DNA of 64,000 bases, taken from Platynereis dumerilii (lineage: Eukaryota > Annelida > Polychaeta > Phyllodocida > Nereididae). Positions 36,411 through 48,897 of the stretch are shown in pieces (position 1 is the stretch's first letter; every line of letters begins with the position of its first letter). Position numbers and translations under genes: made by a program. Under the pieces are notes generated by a model. It was not told the origin of the DNA and did no database searches. It saw only the letters and a list, made by a program, of their open reading frames with translations. The stretch lies in the NCBI GenBank assembly GCA_026936325.1, contig JAPTHN010000019.1, forward strand, positions 12,364,253-12,428,252. Reading direction: 5' to 3'.

Positions 36411-37845
36411 TAAATCTATTGCAAATACGACAATGTTCTTGCCTGGGTTTTGATTCATGAAAGGACAAATTAACTTCGGAGTGAAAATGCCAAGGAAAGG
36501 AATGTGGCATTAAATGAGGAAATGAATGAATGTTCAATATGGTGGTGTTTTCCAAAAGAAAAAAAACTTCAGGATAATGAGTTATGAAAAATGGAAGATT
36601 AGGCCCTGGTAAGGTTATCTTATACAGTACAAGATGTCAGACGGAAGACATCTTTGTGTGAAAGTTTAGTGTCATGCAATATTAAGAAACAAAATATCAT
36701 TGAAAATTGCTGTTGCACATGAAACGATGCAGAAAAAGATAGATGAAAATGTTCTGTCAATTTTTGAAAGTCATGACTCAGTTCTGCAGCAAGATTAAAT
36801 GCAGTGGCATGAAGTGAGAGGTCTGTTTCCCTTCAAATCAAAGAAAACCAGAACCTGTAAGCCTCACATATGGACTCCTAGGAAATCTGCCAGACAATGG
36901 AAGTCATACAGCTATGGTTTATATGGGACCTGCTGTTGGTAACTGAAGTGCACATGCATGTACAATGTGCAGTTGGATGATCTATATCCATGCAATGATA
37001 GACTTCAAGGGAGGAGGTTAGATCAAATATTATTGGTAGCTTCCAACACTTGCTACCCTGTTTGATCCCAGCTCTGACCAGGGCACCTGGACCTATGTTG
37101 GACAGTAGTTTCAGGGGTTAGCTTATTTGATCTTTAACATCAATCTGACTTCAAATGAGACATTTTTAACCAGTCTATAATGTTATATTGTCATCAGACC
37201 ATAGTACAACAAAGTCATCGAAACAAAAACCCTCATTTGCTTAAGATGAATAGAATCTGACAATGGTGCTCATTTCTCAGTCTGTTTGTGTACATTGTTT
37301 GATAGCTCTTGGGAAAATGTACAAAGTAAACTGGAAATCTAAGGGGATACATACAAGACTGAATTAAACAATTAAGCCACGTGGCAGAGAAAGACGAGAT
37401 ACATGTGGGTGTTTATACATTTTTATCCTGTTTTGTTCCATTTGTCACTGAAGTACTTGTGACACACAGTAAAAAAATCTGACAATGTTGCTTAATCCTC
37501 AGTCTTTTTGTGCTTTTAGTCTGAAAGCTCCTGGGAAAATGTATAAAGCAAATGTAAATCTAAAGGGGTACATGTATGTAAGACCGAATTAAACGATTAA
37601 GCCACATGGAGGAGAAAGACAAGGAATGTGGGTGTTTTTAGACATACCATTTTATGTCATGTGTTTTGTTCCATTTTGTCACTGAAGACCATCAGACACA
37701 CTGTAAAACCAGCTGCCTTACTGTCATAACAGTTACTGTAACGACAGTGATACCTGATGCAAAAACAATGTTTTCCGCTGTAAAATCTTTTGCATGCATT
37801 AAGGTAGCTGCCATAAAAGTAATGCAGCTTGCTTTACAGTGCATA

Positions 37846-38651
37846 TCGATGGTGAAAGTGCAAAACCTCGTAAGTCAAAAAAAGCTGTTTTTCAGAAATT
37901 GAAAAAAACTGTCAGGTGTCTTTTTTTTAAGGTAATGTTTATTAATAAGTGAGTTATGGCCAACTAGATACATAGAAAGTGACACCCTGTTGTAGCAAAT
38001 TTTTTGTCAGAGGTCGTTTACGCCTTGCATTGATGTTACCATCAGATGTGATTGAAAATGTCGACTTACGAGGTTTTGCACTTTCACTTTCTACCCGTGC
38101 AAAACCTTGTAACTCGATCATTTATCACACTTTAAAGCTACATGCAGCATTGAATATACTTTCAATCTATGTATATACAGTGAAAATTATAATTTGCCTA
38201 TGACAGATTGCAATAACAAATTTTATTGAGTGGCTACAATGGCAAGAATGAGGAAAATGACATTTTTTTCAAATGTTCGTGCACTCTCTTTTTCAATAGC
38301 CTACATCACCAAAACAAATATAGGGAGTTAAATTTTTTTAATCAGGAAACTTACTGGGAGTCATAAAAAGGCAACACAGTAATTTTTTTTCAAAAAAGTT
38401 GAAATATCCCACAATATGTGCTTCAAAGTTCTGATTTGAGTTACGAGGTTTTGCACTTTCACTTTTTGAAACATATCGACATACAAGGTTTGGTGAAATC
38501 ATTCTGTTACCAGTGTGTTACAGCTTCCAAAAATAGCAAACTGGCAAGGTAATCAACTGACAACGTGTATTGGATATTAAAATAGTCATTCCACCAAAAA
38601 TCTAAAAATAGCAAAATTTTGACATACGAGGTTTTGCACTTTCACCATCGA
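37846..38651. mobile_element. TA-flanked element with ACGAGGTTTTGCAC motifs
   Basis: Ends TCGATGGTGAAAGTGCAAAA and its complement lie between TA dinucleotides. The motif TACGAGGTTTTGCACTTTCAC recurs near 38065, 38443 and 38625, with variants near 38098 and 38485. No transposase frame. Confidence 0.7.
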
Positions 38652-38937
38652 TATGTATGTATTGCCCTTATGTATGAACAATGCACGCTGATACCTTCTT
38701 TTTTGTTACCCAAGGACAAGGTGGCAGCTACAAACACATAATTTTGTATCCTTGCTTTTTCTCAAAGGTCATTCCTGTAGTTGATGATCTTCTGATTATA
38801 GATATTTCCTCCTCTGAACCTCGTTTCAGATCAATTGATGTTTCTTGGAAAGCCCAACCTTGTTGAATTTAATCAGGAGGTTGATACCGGTAAAAAATAG
38901 CCGATACATGAGATGATCTTGATCTATGGTGGTTTAT

Positions 38938-40966
38938 GGGTTGTTTTTCAATCGGGGTACGCTCTGAAAAGTAACACGAGATCCAAAATACCAGAATTAC
39001 CATGCATATATGTGGAAAAAACGTTACAGATTATGATTAAACATACTGAGAGGGACCTACAGTAGCGAAAAAATTATTCAAATCGGTTGATAAATGCCCG
39101 AAAAAAATTTATAAGTGTCATTTTGACCAAAATTGACTGTCTCATTTGCAAATTACGCAAATACCGCTTCAGATTTTTCAGTCCTGACCTAACAGTAAGT
39201 TTTAACCAATGTGAATATGCTTTCCACATGGTCCCGAGAGTTCAACATTAGAATTACATGCAACAACTGTGATTAGTCTCTTCAGAATCCTGCATTGAAT
39301 ACTTAAAGGTCAATTCCGTCAAATATTGTCCTCTCCGAAATTGGGTCGGCTAAAACAGTGATAACATCAAATTAAGAGTATTTTTATTTTACAGAAATAC
39401 TTCTTCAATAGTTTAGCCAACATTTTTTTAAGTTTTTCACTTCAGTTGTACCAACTGCGCGATACTCGTAGCACCGAAAACGCCGAAAACAGCTTTCCGT
39501 CAAATCTTGTCCTCTCCGAATAATGAGGAAAATTGGCTGTTATTTCCTTACAAAAGGATACCTGACTTTTAAGACTTTGAAATTGTAGCGCTAATAGGGT
39601 TTGAGACACTGACAAAGCACATCTCACTAACATTAATGCTTATGCTGAATTGAGCCTGTCAAATGTCATTGTCCTCTCCGAACCAAAAGTTGGGTTTTTT
39701 GGTGGTATCATATCCAAGGGCATAATCTTGCTAATTGCTGTCCCTAGCCATTGATATTTAGTATGTGCACAATATGCAATGTAATTTGTCATTTTGAGTT
39801 CTTTTTAACTGCTCAAATGCTCAAGTGCCACCTCATGTGGACTCCTCAGAACATGGTTGATATACATCTTTCTTTTTCAATTGCTTAAAGAGAGATTTAA
39901 ATACCCCACTACTTGCGATGTTCTCATGGTTGTTTTGCCTTGTTATTTCCTTTATAGTTAGGTCATTCAAATTAATTTAATCATTACACCCTAACATATG
40001 AATGAAGCCTTTCTACTCTTTAAGGGGGGAGAGGACAAATGTTTGACAAGAAAAGCAATTGTAGTTTTCTGCTTGCCTTTGCCTTAAACGATATTGCTCG
40101 GTTAGCTGGATAGACACTAATGAGTAATATAATAAGTGCCATTACTGTGTCTGAATGAACAAGCAATGCATATATATGTAGTATGCCTCTCACGAATTTC
40201 TGCAGAAATGACAACTCGATAGTGCCAATAAGAACTATTGTATTTGCAAACATATATAGCTTTAATTACAATTTTAAAGAAAACAAAAAGGTATCCTTAG
40301 TCACCTCATTCTATGACGAATATTGTGTTTAAAGGTCTGATTCATCCACAACTGCAAGAAGTATGCCACAGAGACTTTATATTATAAACATTGTCATGTC
40401 AAAATAAGTGTCCTCTCCGAATGAATTTATGTTGTCGTATTTGTTAAATTCAGCGGGTCATACCATGACTATCAGTACGAATAAACTGTTGAAATTTGGT
40501 GGAGTTGTTCTATTTTTTCTTGCAGACCAGTCAGTCTGTGAAAATGTGGGGTCAATGGCAGATAGGAGTTGCTCTGTAGAAGATATAGTATTGTTATCGG
40601 AAAAATGGTTCCCAAAATGTTTGTTTTTCTTGGTATAGACAAAGTGCTTGGCCAAAATTAAGCAAGTAAGATAATTTTTCATTGCCATATGTCTATCTAC
40701 CAACTCAGCATAAGCCGATACAACGAGGAACGCTATAAACCAGTAATAGAGGGATGGGCATGATAGTTGTTTTTGGTCAAATTTATCAATACCACAACAC
40801 AAAATGTCAAATAAACAAAAATTCAGAATACTTGTAGCCCTAAAATTTTCAGAAATTCAAGGCAAGATATATTGCAATAGAAAAAAGTTAATTTGGTGAA
40901 AAATAAAAGACCCTTATTTTTGACCCCCTTGAGACAAAACCATGTACCCCGATTGAAAAACAACCC
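38938..40966. mobile_element. 2.03-kb DNA transposon with GTCCTCTCCGAA motifs and TTAT duplication
   Basis: Ends GGGTTGTTTTTCAATCGGGG and complement are flanked by TTAT (38934-38937 and 40967-40970). The duplicated host unit at 42054-42075 gives an empty site (GTGGTTTTATGCAGCC), confirming insertion at a single TTAT. The internal motif TGTCCTCTCCGAA, preceded by GTCAAA, occurs near 39328, 39509, 39671 and 40409, and in reverse near 40023. No transposase recognised. Confidence 0.85.
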
Positions 40967-41249
40967 TTATGCAGCCAATCTCCAGACAATCTGAGCTTGC
41001 AAAAGCCACCCATGAGTTAAATAGGTCCGCAGTGCTCTGCAGTGTAAAGAAGGTGATAGTGTACAGATGATGAAGTGGTAGTTTGGCAGTGACTATGAGT
41101 GCTCTTACATCTAAAAATCCTGTGTGATGAAACCCATACATGAAGTTCCAACCAAAATAATGCGCTTCCCAGAAAATTTCATTTCATTTGTCAACTGAAA
41201 TTCTGCTGAGTTGCAAAAAGACTCCTTGCATAATACTCAATTTGATTAA

Positions 41250-41272
41250 GGGTTGTTTTTCAATCGGGGTAC
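41250..41272 (+). repeat. Isolated terminus of the 38938-40966 transposon family
   Basis: Twenty-three bases matching that element's left end (GGGTTGTTTTTCAATCGGGG plus TAC) occur alone, with no partner end nearby. This is a relic of a deleted copy or of a rearrangement between duplicated units. Confidence 0.65.
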
Positions 41273-41586
41273 ATGTATGAGTACTTGGGGGGAATGTACA
41301 ACGCAAAAAGGATATCTAAAGGGACATATGAGAATGGAATTAAACTATCAAATGGGATTTGAAATAGGAAAAGAGACAAAACAATTATGTGGGTGGTTGA
41401 GTACATTTCTTATATTTCTTATCTTGCATTTCTGTTCCAGTGTGGTACACATGAATGTATGACAAAGATAAAGTCATGAGCTAGATTAAAGGCTAATGTA
41501 TATCTGAAAATTTTCCAACGTGGAAGCAGGATGCACATTTCTGCTGAAGATCCCAAGAAAGACGAAGCAGCGAAGGATGTATAATT

Positions 41587-41727
41587 GAACCACTCTGCCA
41601 CACTCTATCTTATATTGTAGCCTCTAGTCAACAGAACCACTCTGCCACACTCTATCTTATATTGTAGCCTCTAGTCAACAGAACCACTCTGCCACACTCT
41701 ATCTTATATTGTAGCCTCTAGTCAACA
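41587..41727 (+). repeat. Three perfect copies of a 47-bp tandem repeat
   Basis: Unit begins GAACCACTCTGCCACACTCT. The three copies are essentially identical, which implies recent slippage or duplication. Confidence 0.9.
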
Positions 41728-42078
41728 GAAATACAAGATATATTTACAAGAGAGCACTAGGGACAGATATTTGGCTCTACCCTGCAGTTTTAATTTTTTT
41801 TTCATATCTGTAGTGGTTTCATCCTACAACTTACTTGCAAGATAAAGAATTATTAAAGATTTGTTTCTCTCAGTCATTCTGAAGACTATGGCAGTGCCCT
41901 TATGATGTCATGATCCTCACTCCCTCTATCAACATTCCAGTGTAATTGGACCACTGATCTACAAGTCTAAGATACTCTTAGATTGATCAATGTTTTTCCT
42001 AGAGCTAGATACTGATCAAAAAGAGCCAATACAACCGGTGAACCTGATTTATTGTGGTTTTATGCAGCCAATCTCCAG

Positions 42079-42769
42079 ACGACCTGAGCCTTCTAAATCC
42101 ACCTACACAGTCTTGCACTTTGCAGCATCAAGCAAGAGATAGGCCTAATAGTCAGGGGAGTCTTGAACAGTTTCAGTGCAACTTTCTTGAAAGTTTTCCT
42201 TGCTATGTAAGAATCCTAAATTATCTAAATTATTGTGAGTTTTAAAAATTAAAGTGCTGTTGGAACTGGTGGTTAGCAAATGACACAATGTAACCATCAC
42301 AATGAACAAAACACTTATCTAATTTTAACATTTATTTTACAAAACACTAATCTAATTTTAACATTTATTTTACAAAACACTAATCTAATTTTAACATCTA
42401 TTTTACCAGCAAAATACTCATCTGCATTACTGCCCAGTACTTTAGTGTAAACAACAAGAGAGTGTCAAGTAGATAACATTTTCTTTCAATGCAGCAATTA
42501 TGTAAGTGTATAATTGTCAATGCAACCGAGTGGCAACATTCTGCAGACTTCCAAATTCTTCACATTATTGTAAGTCAACAAAAGAGGATTCTGGAACAAT
42601 GAAGATAGCCTTGCTCCTCAACCATTCTTGCTATTTCTATTGTATCATCTCTTGCCATTGTCTTATTTTTAGCAGCACAGCTGCTCTTACCCCAAGAATT
42701 TCCTGCAATCTCATTAGCACTCTGGAGGTCACTGTCTTTCACCAATTTACGTTCTCTGTAGGTTTTTAA
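42079..42769 (+). CDS. Candidate spliced exons of the duplicated micro-exon gene
   Basis: Exon 42079-42206 (acceptor ...CTCCAG, donor GTAAGA) is homologous to 33439-33473 but longer, with D-L-S-L-L-N-P-P near its start. It can continue in phase through 42547-42569 (acceptor TTCTGCAG, donor GTAAGTC) to 42673-42769 (acceptor TTATTTTTAG, ending TAA). Phases agree at both junctions. The product is unrecognised, and a different terminal exon from the upstream unit would be needed. Between the exons, 42308-42406 holds a 33-bp unit repeated three times. Confidence 0.28.
42308..42406 (+). repeat. Three-copy 33-bp tandem repeat
   Basis: Unit contains CTAATTTTAACATTTATTTT; the copies are nearly identical. 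Confidence 0.85.
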
Positions 42770-43200
42770 CTTTCTACCAGTCACTTTTGGTGTCCTTCTG
42801 TGATGGAAAAGGGAGTTCTACTGTTGTGTAGCATAGAGAATAGGTGCATATAATTCCTATACAACTCAATCCCAACCACTACAATGCAGTTCATGAATCA
42901 CTTTACATAATGTTCACGATTATTCTGTATAATATGAAACATATTTGCCAGTAAACTGCTCCCTGACTACAATTTGCAAGTTCTTGACACCCATGTGGCC
43001 TTCTCTGCAACATTAGTAATGCTTTAGTCAACTTGACAAGGCAATTTATTCGTCAAAAACAAAATCATATGCATCAATGGCAAATGTTTTGCCAACTTTT
43101 CATTTTGAACTTTCAATTTTCATTGTGAACTGAAGAAAGTAGAATGTGAAATAAGTTGACGAATTCAGCAGAAACCATCAATGAACTTTTTCAAATTATT

Positions 43201-43347
43201 TCTATTCTAGTTAATAATGCTGTTGCTCAATCTGAAGGGTTTCAAAAGGAAAGAACTGGCTGCATAGATTTCACACTTTACAGAAATGGAGAACATTCTC
43301 TCTGGATTGAACTTTGTGTGATCTTTTCCACCGTTGTATGCCTCTAA
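43201..43347 (+). CDS. Possible terminal exon, unrecognised
   Basis: An acceptor-like TATTTCTATTCTAG precedes about 48 open codons ending TAA. The frame has a polar first half (E-G-F-Q-K-E-R-T-G-C) and a hydrophobic C-terminal stretch. No upstream exon links to it in phase that I could find, and chance is possible. Confidence 0.22.
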   Translation, partial: SILVNNAVAQSEGFQKERTGCIDFTLYRNGEHSLWIELCVIFSTVVCL

Positions 43348-43395
43348 CCCATTTTTAATTAATTACATAATCGTTGTGAGTTGCCGAGTTAATGC

Positions 43396-43602
43396 CTAGT
43401 TCTCACGGCACATTACAGAGGTCTTTCGGCGGTGGTCAACAGGTATTTCCTGGCAATTTGGATGATTTTTTGATAATTTGTGACATCCCGCCAACATATT
43501 TTTTGCATATCGGCGGGTTCCTAGAAATGGGGAGAACTCTGCCATGGATGTCAAAAAAGATTCAGCAGCCAACCGTTCTCCGGCTCTTGCCATGAGAATG
43601 GG
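43396..43602. mobile_element. MITE with TTCTCACGGCA/TGCCATGAGAA ends
   Basis: Imperfect terminal inverted repeats of about 12 bp bound about 207 bp. A lone TTCTCACGGCA end occurs at about 7056. Confidence 0.5.
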
Positions 43603-43809
43603 CCATTATTAAGAAATTGGTTTACATGGTGACTTGAGTCACATGCCTATGTTATACAACGGGAATTGATTTTTTCCTTAATTTATTGACGGATGAGATA
43701 ACACAGGGGCAACATCTGATTTAATAAAGTTGAGAAGATCAAGCAATCTTGTTAGATTGATGCTGAAGAAAAAATGGAGGGGGGTAGAGAAAATTTGCAT
43801 TGTTTGGAT

Positions 43810-44979
43810 TAGGGTTTGCTAATTTCCCGGTTTTCCCAGAAACCAGGAAACCGGGAAATGAAGTGCCCAGAACCGGGAGTCCCTGGAATCCCAGTTTTTG
43901 TTTTGGTCATAATCAAATCTTGAAATACATGGGACGTTTTGTCAAATTAATCTTTTTTTTTTCATCAAAAATTAACAATTCATGGAAATTCTGGATGGAC
44001 AATTGCAAAAATAGTGTGTTAATAGGTATTCATACATGCTTATGTGTGTGATTCATCACTCCAGTAGAAATATATTTTGATTCATAGCAAACTGTTGTCT
44101 TGTAGATATATTTTCCCATAAAACATCTTCAGATACTTTACAAAGTATCATCTATTACTTTAAGACCTTTAAGGAAATTAATATGATGCAAATTGAAATG
44201 CTTTATTGAGCAATAATACCAATAAATTATTACATTTGTGTGTTCCAAATGATTATTCTTGAAAGAAGGACCTGTAATTAAATATAAATTTCTGGCCAAA
44301 ATAGAGTAAACTAGAAAATTTCTTGAAATAAGATTTTTTTCGCAGAAAAAGAGCATGGCATCAGATATTATGACAATTTAATGACTTTATTATGTTGAAA
44401 ATTACAAGACCAGTCCAAAACTTTGTCCGCAAATGGAGTGACTGTTCATGGACAACAAAGTTCTATGTCAATATGAAATGCTCCACTGTTGCCTGATGCA
44501 ATAAGTTATAATTTTTTCATCACTCTACATCACTGATAATCTAATTTTTTAAGAAATAAGGAATCAATTTTTCTTGAAATAAAAAAAATTGCTGAAAAAA
44601 ATCATGCCGTCAGATGTTGTTGGCATATTTAGAAATCCTTATGACAATTTAATGACTTTTCATGTTGAAAATTACAAGGCCAGCCCAAAATTTTGTCTCC
44701 AACAGTTACTGTAGTGATTGGTCATGGACAATAAAGTTCTATGTCCATATAAAATACTCCTGAAGTTTAACCACTGTTGCCTGACAATAAATTATAACAT
44801 TTTTGCCACTCTATATCACTGATAATCAAAATATTTTAATTAATAAAGAATGAATTTCTTCCATTTCTTCAAAAACGCTGTATCCAGTCCCGGTTTGTAT
44901 TTCCCAGTTCTCCAAGTTTCAGTTTTTTGCCCATTTCCCGGGAATTTCCCGTTCTCAGGAGTCCCGGGAACAAACCCTA
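43810..44979. mobile_element. hAT-like element with 8-bp target duplication
   Basis: Ends TAGGGTTTG and CAAACCCTA are flanked by identical octamers GTTTGGAT (43802-43809 and 44980-44987). Subterminal CCCGGGAAA/TTTCCCGG blocks lie inside both ends. The interior has a direct repeat of about 260 bp (about 44341-44600 and 44605-44860). The 1,170-bp element has no transposase frame. Confidence 0.85.
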
Positions 44980-45048
44980 GTTTGGATTATATACACAGTT
45001 GAAAGTTGCGACAACCTTTGTTGAACAATTTGCTCTGAACCATACCAG

Positions 45049-48000
45049 TAGGGGGGATGATAATCCTGAAAATTTGCGGGGACGCCATTAAAAGTTGGTC
45101 ATTGCCTCCAGAATCAAGTAACTTTTACCAAATTGAATTTCATTGCTTATTCAGCCTGCTACTGGCCAAAATGTCAAACCGCATCTTTTCAAATGTCGAA
45201 AATAGTATTTTCCATCAGAACTTGAAAAATATTGATTTTAAGTCATATAAATGTATTGACATTGAATAGGAAATGGGGCATTCCGAACATTTTGGTGTAT
45301 ATTTCTTGAGATATGGCCGTTTATGGTCTATTTTCAAAGAAATTCCATGAAAATTACAAAACATCAAATGTTGTTTATTATCGTTTTCATAGATACGTGT
45401 TTTTCCAGTTTGTACTTTGCTTCATCTCAAAACTATGATGTCAAAGAAACAGTTGCATAACTTTGTATATAACAAGCACACATTTCAAGAAACTGCCGAA
45501 ATGCATTGACACATGGATAAGGCATGTTTACCTGGTTTAGCCTTAATACCCACAGTGGTCGATAGATGCTTCAATAGAATGTAACTAAAGCAAACAAACC
45601 ACTTAGGCATATATTATTCTCAAAGGAGAGTTACACTGCTGGCCAAAAAGGAGAGTTACACTGCTGGCCAAAACTTTGGAAATGATAAGCTGCTCACCAC
45701 CACCTTGAACTTGAAAGCCATTGCTGTTAGAAACATTTCCATTTACTTTCCAAATAAATACCTGCAAATATAGTGCCACAGCACCGATTTATATGAAACC
45801 AGGCAATCATTGGACATGCCATTTTCCCGGTTTTTGGCCATTCAACATGCAATTTACCCCAGTTACAATCACAAATTATATGAAGATTTTATATGACTAT
45901 ATTTCCATACAGGTGTTCTAAATAACTGCCAAATTTCAAATTGTAAAATGATTCTGCTAGAAATGACAGCCAACAATCTTCAAATATTTTTTCTTTTAGG
46001 AATTTGCTCATTTAACTGGGATTGCAATGTTCTGTTTCCAAACTTTTGGCCTGCAGTGTACAATGACTAACAACAAATGTAACAAAGTGATTTGAAATTG
46101 TGATGACGAGTGTCTTGTGACAAACAATAAAACAGGCTTTGTTTGGGAAACATTGAAACAGCCACTCTTCTGGCAAGGTGTGACAATCAGCTAAGACATA
46201 AGTTGTTTGTTGTGGTTGTACACAAACGATAACATTGCCTTGCAGTTTTAATTTCCTTTGTCATAAACCGTGATGTCAAACTCTGAACTGATATGTCACA
46301 GATTGAAGATTAGACCAATCACATTCACAGATACCCTGATGATGTCATGGTTTAACTGCAGAACGAAGTTTTCAAAAAACATGTAGCTATGAAAACGATA
46401 ATAAGTCTTACATAGTTACAATGACAAGAATTTAGATTGCTAATCATGTGGACCTGGATCTTGAAAATATGTATGACTTCATCAAGAAATAGAAAAATAC
46501 TCTGGATATTGAGTTGCAAGTCAGTATCACTATCACTTCATTCCCTTGTATCAGCTAGTTCAGCTAACTGCACATTCGGGGATTGCCAGTACTGACTGCT
46601 TGAAGTAAAGGGAAAGGAGAAGACATTGGTGATGGCTCCTTCAGAGGTTGTGTGTGTGGAATGCGCAGTGTCTCTGTCACTTCTTTGCTGAGCTTTCATA
46701 AACAGAATGTAGAATTATATTCCGAAAGCACGAGTTAGTATAGTGGCAGTTGCAAATTCCAAAATAAGCAGTCAATCACTTGGAGGTTCCCCCCCCCCAG
46801 AATTGCATGGCTCTGAATGGTAGATGCATATAAAATGCAATAATTTTGTTAAGACTACTTATACTGCAAATCAATGAAAGCCATAATGAATGCTTTGCCA
46901 ATATTCATGGCATTCATTGTAAACCACTACACGGGTTTCACAGTGGCAAGTATTAGGTCTGGGAATGGATGTAGTGATGGTTGATTTTGCTCTGGCTTGA
47001 ATAATCTGTCATTAGATATGTCAGAGTTAAATTATTTTCAACATTATAGGCCAAATAGTGTCACTATTACTGCTAACATTTACTATACCCCCCCCCCCAA
47101 AAAGTTGTCAGAACCTATAAATGAATGATTCTGATGGTTTTGTTCACTTCTACACATACAAGTCTTAATATTATGATTGTGATTGCCATTTGGGAAATAG
47201 TTACAAAAGTATTGTGGCAGACCTTCACTTGCCATATCTCACACCTATAACATACATTTGTTAATGTTACATTATACCAGTCCAGTTGGCCTATTTACAC
47301 AGTGAAAAAAAAAAGGATTGTCTGATATCAAACAATAGAAATTTGTACAATATAATATGTCTGATCTTTGGATTGCCTCAACCAGACAATAATTTCAAGA
47401 GTTGTTCAAATCCTTTTTTTTTTTTGGTAACATAAGGGATTTGGGCACTTCCTTGAATAAATACCATTTCCAAATGGACATGGATTAATTTTCAATATTG
47501 AAAGTTATGATTTTTATTTAATTATTTTGTTGCACTTCTACTTCAGAATCTACGGGTTCATCCCCATGCACAATCCAAATTTTCTGCTCCATAACTTATG
47601 ATTTTGCTGCAAATTTGCAGTTTGTTCTAGTATATGTGATCATGAAGCTGATCCTTTAGAAATTCCAATGCCAATTGGTCAATGTCAGTACACTTTGTGC
47701 TTTTCTTTACTTCTCAGAAGCGCAAACTAGTAATAGAATTTAATATAAATGTACACACAGTTATCAGGACTACCACCTCGCCATGCATGCAGGCTACAAG
47801 AGAAGTTTAACTTCAGGGTTTAGTCATTTATTTGCAGAACTTTTGTAATTCATTATTTACCAATTAAAAATATTTAAGTGCACATTATTCCAAAGTAACA
47901 GATATTCATTTAAATACAAGGTTTACCATTAAGTATCTTATCCTGATTTAGCTCGATTAGTTCACTTGACTTGGACCCTTACTGATTGGCAAAAACATTC

Positions 48001-48470
48001 ATGTGACTGGGGACACTGCATTTTCAAGCAAAGGGTTTATTTAACATGATTATACAGTCCACAGTGTCATTGATTTCCTAAAAATGACTAGTCATAATTT
48101 AAGCCATTATTTTCGCACTATGTCTTTGATAATTTCCTAATCATATAATTTAAAAGAATATTTATCTGATCTTTGTGTTTGTCACAGACTATAAGTGTTG
48201 GTATGCAAATGAAAGTTCTCTTTACACTCTGTTTAATGGTGTTATTTTCAACTTCCTGTCACTAAAAGTGTTAAAATTAACAAATATCGCAAATAGGCGA
48301 ATTTTTAAAAAAAAGTCACTTTTCCTGTCATACAAAAGTGCCAGTAGCAGCTAGAAGCAGGTCCGAAAACCAGAAATTTCAGTATGAATGAACTTTTAAA
48401 ACAATAAAGATTGATTTGAAGGCGTCCCCGCATTTGCCCAGCGAAAAAGCCATTTTATCATCCCGCCCTA
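45049..48470. mobile_element. 3.4-kb DNA transposon with 7-bp target duplication
   Basis: Ends TAGGGGGGATGATAA and TTATCATCCCGCCCTA are flanked by ATACCAG on both sides (45042-45048 and 48471-48477). A subterminal TGCGGGGACGCC occurs at 45075-45086, with its complement at 48421-48432. It encloses the Tc1-like MITE at 45659-46058. The rest (46059-48420) shows C- and G-runs and no recognisable transposase. Confidence 0.8.
45659..46058. mobile_element. Tc1/mariner-like MITE, 400 bp
   Basis: Ends CACTGCTGGCCAAAACTTTG and the complement of its close variant lie between TA dinucleotides (45657-45658, 46059-46060). Such CACTG..GGCCAAAA-TTTTGG ends are typical of Tc1-like transposons. The left end is preceded by a 24-25-bp tandem copy of itself (45624-45648). 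Nested in the 45049-48470 element. Confidence 0.8.
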
Positions 48471-48897
48471 ATACCAGCCTGAGTAGTCTGAAGCGATTGT
48501 GATAAAAAGGAAATATTTGATTTTCTGCTCAAAAGAAATTTAAACCTAATGGATGTGGAAGAGAGACACATTCTTCTAAACAGATTCTACATTTTCAGCG
48601 ATCAATAACTGTCAGTTGATTGATAGCTTCACTGTTCAGTGTCTTCTCACTTTTAGAGCTTTCCTTTGTCACTTCCAGTACCATCTTTCAGAAATAATGT
48701 CTGTGGTTGAAATCACTCAAAAGCCCAGGATATGAAGGAATTGTTCCTGCTTTTTGAACTAACAACTTGAAGAAAACCTTTTGTTCATTATTATTCGGCT
48801 TAGAATACTCAAGACAGAGCATCATCTTGTGGTTATACATCATCCACATTTTGTGTTTGACGCAAAACGGTGGGACTGTTCAGAATTTATGACTGGG

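Larger units (their letters stand above)
27851..42206 (+). repeat. Diverged tandem segmental duplication, at least three units
   Basis: Blocks recur in the same orientation. One contains TGCAATGTACAGTTGGATGA (27918) and a relative at 36965. TTAAATGCAGTGGCATGAA occurs at 32891 and 36795. A GGGAAAAT-TA-AAAG block occurs near 32965, 37311 and 37533, with a weaker relative near 41289. CAGCCAATCTCCAGAC occurs at 33425, 40973 and 42065. Transposons at 28667-32397, 37846-38651 and 38938-40966 interrupt the units. The matching blocks include exon-like pieces. Confidence 0.65.

Noticed and set aside
41587-42406. Regularly spaced short repeats that could suggest a CRISPR-like array
   Set aside because: The copies are contiguous tandem repeats without spacers, in animal DNA.
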